Below, one piece after another: positions 33,977 to 45,200 of a stretch of DNA of 64,000 bases; position 1 is the first letter of the stretch, and the number at the start of each line of letters is the position of its first letter. A program made the translations under genes and the position numbers. Location of the stretch: assembly GCF_021018895.1 (NCBI RefSeq), contig NC_079384.1, positions 7,200,140 to 7,264,139 of the forward strand, written 5' to 3'. This stretch comes from Seriola aureovittata. Taxonomy: Eukaryota > Chordata > Actinopteri > Carangiformes > Carangidae. Below the pieces are notes generated by a model, which saw only the letters and a program-made list of their open reading frames with translations, was not told the DNA's origin and ran no database searches.

Positions 33977-36142
33977 ATGAGTGCTCTGTTTGCCTGTGAG
34001 GAGCCAGCCACATGGAGGAGTGTGTATGAGAAGTACTGGGATGTAGTGGAGGCCAAGGGCAAGAAACCCGGAAAGCTGCTGAACCTCGACAAGTGGTACT
34101 TGAACTTGGAAACTGTAGTTTAACAAAACAATCCAGACTCATAAGATAGTTCTTTACGACTCTGGCTGTATGTTTGGGCGAATTGTCAAGCTGCACAAGG
34201 AATATGGGTTTGATCAGACGCCTCCCTGATGTTAGTCCCTAAAACTTTTGGCACAGTACTGAATATGTGTGGTTTTTCCTGTATATGAAATCTATGAGTT
34301 ATAGGTAATTCTAATCTATGTGTATCTGCTAAGGTACCAGACGGAGCTGCCCACACTCATTTCAAGTCGACCTGACAAACATGTCACTCTGTTGGAGCTG
34401 GTGAAACTGATGGAGTGGAAGCTCACTGTGAGTAAAGTCTAGACACTAAATCATAATAATCCCAAGAAACGTAAACACACCCACACCATATCTTTTGTGT
34501 GGGTGCGCACTAACAGCCTCCCAGCACTCAGCTGTGTCCTTGAGCGGCTCTGTGTGCTTTTCTGCAGAGAGGGAAGTTCAGGCCTAGGCTGCAGCAGCTG
34601 GTGGCGTCCAACGGTGAGGATACTGTGGAGAAATGTTCCAGAAAGGCCTTCAACCTCCTGCCTGATGTGCAGGCAGCAATCGCAGAGCTCAGCTCTTTGA
34701 AAGGAGTCGGCCCAGCCACCGCTTCAGGTTAGCACAGCATCTGTGTTGTGTTTCTGAAGACACTGTGTGGAACTTGCTTTCAACAAATTGATAAAAGTCT
34801 AAGAATTCATCCTAATAAAATGTCTCTGTGATCCTCTTGAAGCACAAAGTGACTGCCTTCTCAATAAGTTTATAGAATAATGCTTAAACCGGTGGACCGA
34901 GTGACCGGGACTCCCTGCTCTCTGTTTAATTAGTCTGAATGCACTTCATGGCTGCATCCAGCTTGGCTTGGGGCTAACTTACTGTCCATTTTGTTCCAGC
35001 TGTGTTGGCAGCAGGAGCTCCAGAACAGACTGCATTCATGTCTGATGAAGCCATGGAGAGTGTACCGGGACTAAAGCCCATCCAGTACACAGCCAAGCAT
35101 TACGCTCTGTACCTGGGAAAGATGGTTGAGCGGACTGAAAAACTAAACAAAGGTAAGGTAATGAGAGGGACACAAAGACGGTTACAATTATGTTGGCATT
35201 TGTTGTATTTTGTGGTGTTACTGTGGTATAGTACATCTGTTTTCTGCATCATTGATTTAGTGCACAAAATATGAAACTCCTACTACTACTAAATAAAATA
35301 CTACGATTGATTTATAAAGTACAGAACGGTTTAAGCTCAAAACACATTTCTGATCTGCAGCAACATCCAGACCTGTTAGATGGTCAGGGACAGGTGCACC
35401 AGCTGTCCCCACAGTCAAAACAAAACTCGAAGAAGCAGAATTCTGCTTGAATGCATCACGTCTGAAATAAAAAACTCTTATCTCTTTTGATTTGAGGCTT
35501 AAAACTTTTATGTTTGCCTTTGCCTTATATTAAATTAAAATTAATTTATTCATTCTTATCTTGCACTATACTTTTATTCTCTTGGTTAATCCATTTTGTT
35601 CAAATTTAGCTGATTTCTTTTATCTTATTAAAATATGTTTTATTAAAATTGTTTTGGGATTTGTTTTGTATTAAAAATCCCATTTATTTGTTTTTTGCAC
35701 TGTCTTTAAAAATGGAAATTATCATGTTATGTTTTACAACAATGAATCAAAAGGGATTTAATGTCATTTTTTGACAGTGATGAACAGAAAAAGACACTTT
35801 GAAGGGTCTTGTTCTATCAGTGTTAAATAATCCACATTAAATCTACTGTGAGACAATAACTTCCAATGGGTTGACAGTCACTGTATTGAATAATGCTTTA
35901 TAAATAAACTTGCCCTAATATTCTGTGCTGATACCATTTGCTGGCCTGCCCTCTCGTCCTCAGCGGATCCCCAGCAGGACTGGACGCCCCACAGGCTGGA
36001 GCTGTGTTTGTGGGCGTTGACCATTGCCACTCAGCAGCAGCTCCCGCTTTTAAAGGATGTTGATGTGAAGGATGGTGCGGCGGAGAAGTGCTCAGACCCA
36101 GACACTGACCAGAGACCAAGAAAGAGGGTCAAAACAAGATGA
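33977..36142 (+). CDS. Uncharacterised helix-hairpin-helix protein
   Basis: Five coding exons, 33977-34095, 34334-34427, 34568-34727, 35000-35152 and 35964-36142, are in phase and encode 234 aa. The N-terminal part (MSALFACEEPATWRSVYEKY) and the block LLELVKLMEWKLTRGKFRP precede a central LSSLKGVGPATASAVLAAGA, a classical helix-hairpin-helix GVGPATA motif at about residues 113-130. This motif is typical of HhH DNA glycosylases and other non-specific DNA binders. The C-terminus is basic (RPRKRVKTR), a probable nuclear localisation signal. There is no visible glycosylase Lys/Asp motif or Fe-S cysteine cluster, so an enzymatic role is not supported. I recognise it only as a conserved uncharacterised family. 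The second exon acceptor is TAAG|G; the alternative CAG 7 bp later would create a stop. Confidence 0.87.
34100..34260 (-). repeat. Tc1-like transposon fragment in intron 1 of the HhH gene
   Basis: Translated on the minus strand, the segment reads QLDNSPKHTARVVKNYLMS, the DNxPxHTA... block of Tc1/mariner transposases around the second catalytic Asp. Its right edge, CTAAAACTTTTGGCACAGTA (about 34,238-34,257), resembles a Tc1-like terminal sequence. Only this short fragment survives and no open transposase is present. Confidence 0.65.
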
Positions 36143-36223
36143 CAACTGTTCTACATTTTTATACATACATGCATTACATTATATTTGCTTTAGTGTTTGT
36201 CAGTGTTTGTACTTTGCTAAAAT

Positions 36224-36229
36224 AATAAA
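36224..36229 (+). terminator. Poly(A) signal AATAAA of the HhH gene
   Basis: Canonical AATAAA about 82 nt downstream of the TGA at 36,140-36,142, giving a short 3' UTR. Confidence 0.65.
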
Positions 36230-36286
36230 GACTTTACACCAAAGAGAGAACACAGAGCAGTTTTTGGTGTTATTGACAATGATGAT

Positions 36287-36936
36287 CAAGGCTGCACCAA
36301 ATGATTATTTTCACTTCATAATTTGTCAATAAATTGATTAATCATGTGGTCTATGGAAGGTCATTGAACAGTACAAATTCCTGAGTTACATGTTAACATT
36401 TTGTTATGTAGCAGCCTTAAACTAAAATCAAAAGAATTCATTTATTCCCTGATTAATCTACACTCAGTACCTCATAATGACAAAGTAAAAACAGAATTTT
36501 AGAAACTTTTGCAAATGTATTAAAAAGGAAAAACTGAAATATCACACTGACATAACTATTCAGACCCTCAGGTGTATCCCATTTCTCCTGATCATCTTTG
36601 AGATGTTTCTGCACCTTGATTGGAGCCCACCTGTGGTAAAGTCAACTGTTTGGACATAATTTGTAAAGGCACACATCTGTCGATATAAGATCTCACAGCT
36701 TGTAAATCAGAGCTCAACCAAGCCATAAGGTGGAAGAAAGGATTTTAGCATAAGGCTGCAGCAGAGGTCTGAGCACTTTCTGAATTCACTGTTTCTTTTG
36801 ATATTCGTACTATTGAGAGACTAAAAATACAATAATAACATTTTAGAAGTTGACATCAGTGAGTTTAGCAATTTTTGCTTAAAAATGCCTGATTATTATC
36901 AAAATTGTTGTAAATTGATTATTTGTTTCAGCTCTA
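36287..36936. mobile_element. hAT-like non-autonomous element interrupted by a Tc1-like remnant
   Basis: The left end reads CAAGGCTGCACCAAATGATT and the right end, reverse-complemented, TAGAGCTGAAACAAATAATC. These are diverged inverted ends of the abundant fish element remembered as TAGGGCTGCAAC...GTTGCAGCTCTA. The octamer ATGATGAT flanks both sides (36,279-36,286 and 36,937-36,944), which fits an 8-bp hAT target duplication. The middle is occupied by a Tc1-like insert. Confidence 0.65.
36459..36792 (+). mobile_element. Internally deleted Tc1-like element (no transposase)
   Basis: The left half shows strong similarity to the terminal region of a well-known fish Tc1 family: CATAATGACAAAGTAAAAAC, then AAACTGAAATATCACACTGA, TATTCAGACCCTCAGGTGTA and CTCCTGATCATCTTTGAGAT. 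The right end GGTCTGAGCACTTTCTGAAT, then TCACTGT, matches the opposite terminus. The transposase region between is absent, leaving a MITE-like derivative of about 330 bp. Confidence 0.8.
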
Positions 36937-37004
36937 ATGATGATGATGATCTTGTGCTAAAACAAACTTAAAAAAAGCAGTAGGATGTTGCCACAGTATT
37001 GTTC

Positions 37005-37010
37005 TTTATT
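37005..37010 (-). terminator. Candidate distal poly(A) signal of rhbdl1
   Basis: TTTATT on the plus strand reads AATAAA on the minus strand. No other minus-strand gene was found between here and the rhbdl1 stop at 42,267, so this could end a very long (about 5.2 kb) rhbdl1 3' UTR. The link is an inference. Confidence 0.3.
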
Positions 37011-40000
37011 TATATTGTTTCTAAATTAAAGCAAAGTACAATGAACAGTACAAAATAAAACAAAATATATTCATATATATACAATATAAAATGGTTCCGT
37101 TCAGAACATTTAAAAAGTACAATAGATTGTGAAATAATTAATGAGGACTTTGATATAAATTATCCATATGTAAATTTAGTTTTCCTTTAGTTTCCTCATG
37201 ACCGAGAGAAAAATAGGTTCTTCTGCTTTTTCTTTTTGTAAACGCTGTGTTGGTCCAACCTCTTGTCTGGTCTGAGAGATTGAACCTCGTAAGCTTGGCA
37301 CCATTTTATCAATACAAGTAAGCAGCTCATGAAAAACTACCACAGCAGCACAGATATGACTTTTAAATTCTAAACTCTCAGAGGGAAATGAGTCGCATTT
37401 GAAGAAACCACCTGTGATATCTGTGTGAACTCGAGTGGCTCAGGCTCAGTATTTGTGAACATGAAAAGAATCTGTACCAAAGCTAGAAACTGGGAAACCA
37501 AGACTCGAGCAGAGTGACAAACCAGAAAATGAATCATCTCCAGAAAAGAAAAAACATTTACAATCTGTCTTTGACTCTCACCAGTTTGTCGTCAGTGGAG
37601 ATGTAAATCTGTTTTTTTTTTATTACAGACTAGAAGACAAACCTTTTTCTAACCTTGTTTCCAGCTGTGGCAGAAAAAAATCAGTGTTCACTAATCCACA
37701 TGAAAACCAGAACGTTCAGTTGTGTTCCTCGTTTAAACACTGAGGACTTTTAGCACAGTGGAGAGATTGGGAAATTTACGACAATCCTCAGCTGTTGGGT
37801 TTCAAAGCCGGTTTTGTTTGCTTAATATTACATGTGTCAAATCTGCACAAATTCAAAACCTGACCCTGTTTTTACACATTTTCACGTATCAATATCCAGG
37901 ATAGTTTGGGAACTAAAGCCAAAGAAACTTTAATAACCCCTAAACCAGCAATTACAGGTTTCATCATCTTTACTGAAACACTAGGAGTGTAAATTTATGC
38001 GCTGGTTAGCATCCAATGACTCTTGGTGTAAATACAGTTCCATCTCTGGAGCTACAGTTGCCTGCTTTACCTGCACAGTCCTGCAGTGACAGTGACCCAT
38101 TTCTGAGCAGCACTGAACACTGAGAAAAGGCAACCTGGCCGGCTTGTTGGCAAGCAGCAGTTCAGAGCAGCTACTGGATGTACAGTTGTTTGGACTGCGG
38201 CGACTTCTTTCTCTTGTGGATCCTGTGCATGAACATGTGGAATAAATCGTACAGCGAACAGCAAAGCGGCCTTTCTGCCTGGTGCTCAGTCTTGGGCTTA
38301 GATATAACAAGGCATTGGGCATAACAGCACAATGGATTGGCATAGGGAGGTACAAAAGCATCAAAGAATGATTATGGCAGTAGAGAATATGGCACATGAC
38401 AACATGTCAGTTAACAACAATATAATAAGTGCAAAAAATCCCACTTATGATGAGATGTAGGAACAGGAACTAAGAAGCAGCAGTCAGAGAAATGTCAAGT
38501 ATTCTGCTGTAAAGTTATGCTGCATTTTTGAATGAGACAAGCACAGAAATGAACAATATTTCAGCTTAAAGTCACATCAACAAGAGTCCATGTATCAATG
38601 AGTTTTGCTCATGGTTGGCACTAACCTTTAAACATCATCTTGTACCGAAACCAGTAGAAGGGAGGATGTGGACTGCCCAAAGTGATGGATCACATGTTAT
38701 TGATAGGCTGCTCCTATTCAGCTCATGCCATCCCTCACCAAGCCTTCCTTATACTGTAGAAAACAAATATGTCACCCAAAGACAGCAATTAAATTAAACA
38801 TCATGCAACCTGTCAGATCCACTTATTAAAGGAAGAGATCCTGTTTTACGGTCTAGCTTTGGGCTCTGGTGTATCCTCACAACAGCCATGCATCATCCTG
38901 ACACTGGGGGTGTTGTGACATGAGCGCGACAGGATGGGGAAGCACATAGAGGTTTTAATGCGAAGAGTGCCGGCACTGTTGTCTGTTGCGTCTGCTGTCC
39001 CTCCATCCCTCACAAACCAAAACTGTCACATGCTGTCAGCCAGAGGATGAGAGTCAGGCCTCTATCACTCTTCTCCTTTAAGATGAGCTGCTGTCTGGGT
39101 GCAGGAGAGGCTTTTCTCAGACAGGAGATGACTTGTTTTTTTGAAGGTGTGAAAGTGCTGTGGTTGGCTCAGGCTCAGGCTCAGGGCCAGGAGATCTGGC
39201 TCACAGAAAAGTGATAAACTACTCTTGAAAACTTTTCCCCCTCAACTGGTTGTTTAAGATACTTCTTATACTACGTTCTCTTGACTGCTTTTTCTGCAAG
39301 TCTCTGCAAGAAGAGCTGTTGATGACAAATGAAACACTGGACGTTTCACTTTGCATGAGGAGAACTCAGTTGAGTATCATTTTTTTGAGGTTCAGGGGCA
39401 AAAAGAATCCACAAGCCTTTGATTTTAGTCCTGCATGTATTTCCAGGATGGGGTAATATTCACAGTTAATGTGTTCTACAAAAGCATAGCCATTTACTAG
39501 CCCTTTTTTACAACCCGTCTGGGTTCCTATGAATCTTAAGTTAAAGAGGCACATTAACCTCCTCTCAGGCGTCCCCTTTATCTTCATTATAGGCTAACAG
39601 GATATGTATGCATTATTCATCAATGTATTTTTGCTATCTCAAGCAATAATATCTCCTAGTTTACACAAGAGTTTCCATCAAGGATACATTAATACCGCAT
39701 GTTGGCTGATCTTTTCTGTTTTTAATGTATTTGAAAATGGCTTATTCTGACTATTTCATACTCATTCCCTCATTTAACAAGGAGTGTTCTGTTAATACTG
39801 ACAGTTTCATGAGGAAGCAAATGCTGAGGATTGTATTTATGACCAACTATCAAAATTGGCAAATGCATACATTTTTTTTTTTCCCCCCAGGCAGCCAGTG
39901 GTCATTCAAATGAATTATTGATTGAAAGGCTGAAAAATGGAACATAGCATGAGTAAATGTAATTGCTATCCTGGCCTCATTTTTCCAAAAGCCTGGATCA

Positions 40001-40631
40001 CACTGAAGATAATCTATGACAGAAGTCCTGTCTGTAATTTGTTATTCGCAAAAGAAGAGCCGCAGCGAGGCGTCCGCACACTGCAGATGTGGCGCCGTCG
40101 CGAAAATTAAGCTGCAGAAATGAGTCCAGCTACATGAAAATAATCGCAAACAGTCCAGAGTTGCTCAGTTTGTTTTCTTCCTCTTCACCTGTTGAACATT
40201 CGCAATGGAGATGTGATTTTGGATCCCGCAAAAAAAAGTCGAGCTGAAGCTACCAATCAGCAGGTTTCAAACCAAAAACACCTTTTTTCCTATGCTTTTG
40301 CCCTCTCTACTTAGTTCTTTCTATGGCTTATTTTCTAAAGCACTAAAGATTTATAAAATCAAGTGAGCTTGAGTCGTTGGTGGTCACCGAACAAACCAGG
40401 GGATTTTGCCTCATAGACTATTTTTCAGAGGATCATCAAAGCCATACAGGAGTTATCAGAATAACAACAATCATAGCATTAATTTTGCACCATTTGAAAC
40501 TTTTCTCTTTTCCCCTCGAAGAGGAAAAAATACAAATAAATATACTCTTGGTTATGAACATACAATATACACATCCACTATCAAATGAAAAACGGGGACA
40601 ACTTAATAACACTCTTTTTTTTTCTTTATAG

Positions 40632-40729
40632 GTACATTCCTTTACAAAAGTATACAGTCCCTAAGAATGAGAAACTGAGGTATAGACTGGGCCTGACAGA
40701 GAGACCCCAATGCCCTCTGGGACACGAAG
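40632..40729 (+). other. Exon-like segment, identity unknown
   Basis: A pyrimidine-rich acceptor (TTTTTTTCTTTATAG) precedes an open frame YIPLQKYTVPKNEKLRYRL, then GLTERPQCPLGHE, with a possible donor GAAG|GTCAGA. No ATG or partner exon was found. It may be a real isolated exon or chance. Confidence 0.2.
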
Positions 40730-40802
40730 GTCAGAGGTCAGATGATGACACATCCGCGCCCTCCCCAGTTCAGTCTGTCAGAGCGAGAACAGGCAGAGGC
40801 CA

Positions 40803-40805
<3 letters not shown>

Positions 40806-40838
<33 letters not shown>

Positions 40839-40915
40839 TGTTTTTCTCTTCGGTTTGTCCATGTTGACCTACAGATTCGGGCAGTGGCCGCTCTCAAAGA
40901 CAAAGAGGAGAAGAG

Positions 40916-40964
<49 letters not shown>
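40806..40964. repeat. Two (TG)n microsatellites
   Basis: A (TG)n array at about 40,806-40,837 and a longer (GT)n array at about 40,920-40,964, separated by 80 bp of unique sequence. Cys/Val-rich frames across them are artefacts. Confidence 0.95.
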
Positions 40965-40966
<2 letters not shown>

Positions 40967-41293
40967 TTGTCTCGCTGAGAGCCACAGAGCATGACATGGC
41001 ATATTTTACACGGTGCGCCTAGCAAGTTGGTGGTTAACGTTTGACACAGCAACCGGAGGAGTTCACTCGCTGCAGTAATGACCATCCAGGAAACTTCGAC
41101 TGTTATTTTATCTCTTTCCTCCCCTGTCATGCGGTCACTTTGATTTCCCATCTTCACATCTTGTCTGTGTTGTGTGAACTATGTTTCTGTGTCCACAGTG
41201 TAGGTATATTATCATGGAAATGATAAGAGAAAAACTGATGTCCTTTTATTTTTAAAGACCCCATGGAGTGAAAATGACAGTGATGCTTCTTAC

Positions 41294-41387
41294 CTCAATT
41301 TTGCATTTAAAACTTCCACCTCAGGTTCTTCCTGCACCTGCTCTGGTTTAGGAATTTTCTTCGTCCGTTTACACTTGAGGTTTTTGA
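41294..41387 (-). other. Exon-like segment, Lys/Glu-rich, identity unknown
   Basis: On the minus strand the frame VKNLKCKRTKKIPKPEQVQ continues as EEPEVEVLNAKLR and ends at a consensus donor (TTGAG|GTAAGA) at 41,293. A possible acceptor is AAATCAG just upstream, although its pyrimidine tract is poor, and a stop lies a few codons before. Composition resembles a coding linker. No partner exons were identified. Confidence 0.22.
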
Positions 41388-42238
41388 CTGATTTGACTAC
41401 TCAGCAGCTCAGTTTGAAGAAAACGTTTTGTTAGTTGTTTGGTTTTTGGCAAAAACCGCAGTGACCCCTGCAAGTTACAGCAGGGACTTGAAATCAGAAA
41501 ATTCATATCAACAATCATATTTCATTGGTGCTTCTATGTTTTTTGTTTATTGCTGCCCCTGGAAATAAATGTGCTCATCCTGAAATTCTTCTTTAGATCT
41601 TCCCCTGCAGCACAGTCGACAGAATCTGCTTTAGCGCCTTTAAGCAAAACACTGAAACTCTACTAGTTTAAGGGGCATTGCTGCAGCTGCTCCTCATCTC
41701 TGACCTTTATGAAAGACAGAAAAATTTCTCCAAGCATTTTGCCAGCAACAGCACATATTCCTACTACTCTGCTTCCTTTAAGTCCTCTTCATCAGAGGCA
41801 CATGTCATGAACTCAGATTCTTCTTACTTGAGGTCTTTAGATTTACTCAAAAAAAAAAAACACGACTGATGAAACTGCTTTTCAAAAAAGCCTCTGAACA
41901 AAAAAAAAATAAAGCACAGTGGCCCAATGCTCACTGAAAGGTTAGCGCTGGTAATGTGGATGAGATTTCAACGTATATAAAAAGATATATTGTTCCTCAA
42001 AATGGATCTGAGGAACTTTCACCTGTACTTGTTGCTACTGTAATCCCTCTTTAATAAAAGAGACATATTTCTTTGATTTGCAAAGTATCTGTAAAAAAGG
42101 ATTCTTGGTCGATTTTAGTTTGAATGATCTCATGTCATTTCATTTGGGTCTAACTTGAGAGGAAATGGGAAAGTGAACAATGGTCAAAGGGGGAAGCTTT
42201 GTTTGGAGCAGGGTTGGAGTCAGTGCGTATGCGGAGGA

Positions 42239-42259
42239 GGGGGGGGGGGGGGGGGGGGG
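42239..42259. repeat. Uninterrupted 21-bp G homopolymer just 3' of the rhbdl1 stop
   Basis: Twenty-one consecutive G on the plus strand, eight bases from the rhbdl1 stop codon. The rhbdl1 mRNA would carry a C tract there; the opposite strand can form G-quadruplex structures. Length may be unreliable in assembly. Confidence 0.9.
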
Positions 42260-42266
42260 CACATCA

Positions 42267-45200
42267 TCAGGGAGGAGGTGGGATCTGCACCCCCAGGAGC
42301 TCATACGCGAAGATGTTCCAGAAGATGGCGAAGAGGAGGAAGGTGATGAAGGAGAAGATGATGACCCACCAGGAGCACTGTTTCTGCAGACTCTCCTCGT
42401 AGCTGCGCAGGATCAGCAGCCCCATGCTGATGCCGACCACGGCCCCCGACAGGTGCGCCATGAAGCTGGGCTGGGGCCCCGAGGACGGCAGCGGCGGTGA
42501 GAAGCGGAGCCAGACTGCACGGCCCACCTCTGAACTCACTGCGGAGAGGAGAAGCGAGAAAAGAGGCAGAATCAGTGTGGAGAAATGTCTTTCTTGTTTA
42601 GGAGCTGTGAAGAATTCAGGCCAGACTAGGATCCAGATTTTCCATAGCGGCTTATAGGAATAGTCTGACATTCTGACAAATCCTCTTATTTGCTTTCTGG
42701 AGGAGAGTTAGATGTGAACACTGATACTATTCTCATGTCTGTACTTTAATTATGAAGCAACTAGTTGGCTTAGCTTAGCATATGACCCACCTACACCACC
42801 TGTAAAGTTGCCAATTAACACATTGTCACCCGGATGACATGGTGCTTAAAACCAAATTTGAGAATTTGTGAATCTGAGACAAAATTATCTTGAATAGCAG
42901 TGTGCTTTTATTTTGAAATAAAGGCCCTGTTATGAAGAAGAGGGCCTAGATCAGAGTTGACTTCATGTCAGTGGCTAAAGATGAGCTGTAGCCTACTGTG
43001 TATAAGTGTTTTTATCATGGTCTGCCTCTACAGCCAAAGAAAGGTCACAACATGATTTAAATGGATCTTTACTCGAAAAATTGCGTTCAAATGTTATATG
43101 CAGCTGTTTTTTCAGGCCTCTTTAGCTGAATAAATATTCAGCACTGATAACATAAAACTAGACCAAATGTTAATTCAGTCTTCACAGTAGCTCACAGAAG
43201 CGGTGTGTCGTATTTTATTGTGAAACGCTGTATCCCCTGTTTGCAAAAACACTGAGGAGAGATACAATATTCCTGCAGAGAGTCGCTGCTCTCTCAGTTC
43301 AGCGGCGGCAGGCTCGGGACAGATGGAGGGAACATATTGCACACTAATGAAAGTCACAGTGTATCGGTCCGCGTGTGGAGAAAAAGGACAAGTGGTGTGA
43401 CTCAAATGGTTCAAAAACAAAGCAACATGTCCAATCAGGGAGCCTCTCTCTCCTCTGAGCCATTAACTGTGACGACTTAAGCAGCATGTCTGTTGCTCTG
43501 CTGTACGAGGCTTTTAAACCCCGCTCAGGTGACGAACACTGTTATTATGTTGAACTGTGAACAGGTGTGCGGGCATTAAATATGCTGGAAATGAAAGGTA
43601 ATACACACTCCGCTTTTTGAATGAAGAAACTATGAATTCAACATAAATAGCAACAGCAGGAACGTGAGCGTGGGGCTGAGAGTAAATTTGGAGAACTTAC
43701 TGCAAACCAGCGCCAGGATCATGCGGAGCAGCTTGTAAGGACAGCGCATCCCGGCCCAGTTCTGCAACACAGAGCAAAAGTGTCTCGTCAGCGCAAACAA
43801 TCACGACACAAACAGCCACTACAAATATGAGTATATTAACAGCCTGGCAAGAAGCAACTCACTTTCTATCCTCGGGACATATTTAGACAAGAGAGAAAGA
43901 CAATCCATATCCATATGAGAGAGGAGGCAACACTTACACAAGACAGAGACGTGATTATACACCTGGCTGCTCTCCACTTACTGGTTCCAACCCAGTGGCA
44001 CTCTATTAATTAGGGCTAAGATAATTTAACAGAGGGGGAGAATGGGCCAATAAATAGCTCTGGTGATTCTTCAGGGGAAAAAAGAACAATGGCATCCTCA
44101 CTTGGAATAACACATTCACTCCCCAGGATGAATAATTGCACCAATCATGTCCCTCCTTAAGTTCCTGGCTGTGGGAGGATGACCCAGCACCAGTGCTTTA
44201 AGTCTTCTCTTAAAGCAGAAAACAAAAAGGTGAGCGGCATGCAAAATGTAAGAGAAATGTTCCATACGTTCAAAACAAGCCAGGAGTGGTCCTGATGTCA
44301 CAATATCTCTACAAATAAATGATTCATATGATGGAAGGGGAGAGGTCGGCACAGCGGTGCAGAGGAGGAGGCCTGAGCTGTGTGCGATGTGATGTGGCTG
44401 CTCTCTCATGGGAGGCAATTTGCTCTGACGTGCCTCCAAACTCACAGGAGGAGAAGGGCAATCTTTAACCAGAGGACGGCCAATCCATTTTGTCTGTTAC
44501 AGATCTTGTTATCACACTGCTGACTTTGAAATGCTGAAGGAATCTGACGCGAGTGTGTGAGGTGCGGAGGATCACTGAGAGACGGAGAGAAAGAGCGTTT
44601 GCTGTTCGGTCAAGGAACAATAAAAAAAATAAAAATAGAAAGAAAAGATTTAGGGGTTATGTCCAAAGTTTAGTTTGTGCACTACATAGTTTCAAGATGT
44701 GTTCTGACAATGTCGCTGGAGCTGTGTGACTTCTACAGAGTCACGTCCCCAGCAGTGCTCGCAACCTCACTGAACCTGAAAATGTCTTTTGGGCAAACCG
44801 GAGGATGACGGCTGATGGCAGATGGCAGATGGCCAGGAATTTACTGGGTCGATACCGGACAATGTTTCAAGATTTCCTTCAAAAAGCACAAACTAGACAA
44901 AAACTCATCAGAGCAGAACTAAGACGTGCCTTAAAGGATTTCCCAACAATAAGCGTAACAGACCAAATAAACTGTCTGTTAGCTGCTGCGAGCACACAGT
45001 TTTACAGAGTCTTTGCTTTGAACCCGTCAGCGCACTTTGATTTCCATCCCTGCTGGCATCTTCAGTGCCCACAGTGAACAGCGACATCAGTTAAAGTGAT
45101 TCGTCAGATGTAACGCCGAGAGTTGAAGAGAATGTGGAAGGCACTTCACGTAGAAACCTCGTGACGGAAAACACACACAGCATCAAGGGAGTTCACTGCC

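Larger units (their letters stand above)
37011..42238. other. Region downstream of rhbdl1: possible long 3' UTR, microsatellites and weak exon-like segments
   Basis: No gene could be assigned. Contents seen: a short CAGGCT tandem near 39,165-39,186; two (TG)n arrays at 40.8-40.97 kb; an exon-like plus-strand segment at 40,632-40,729; and an exon-like minus-strand segment at 41,294-41,387. The rest is AT-rich and repeat-poor, compatible with 3' UTR or intergenic DNA. Confidence 0.4.

Noticed and set aside
40585..41022. Long ORFs crossing the TG arrays with Cys-Val runs
   Set aside because: They exist only because dinucleotide repeats lack stop codons.
42155..42500. Gly-rich plus-strand ORFs opposite the rhbdl1 last exon
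   Set aside because: Shadow frames of the G-run and the antisense rhbdl1 exon.
44805..45077. A 90-codon plus-strand ORF in the rhbdl1 intron
   Set aside because: No splice support, no domain and no codon pattern beyond chance.
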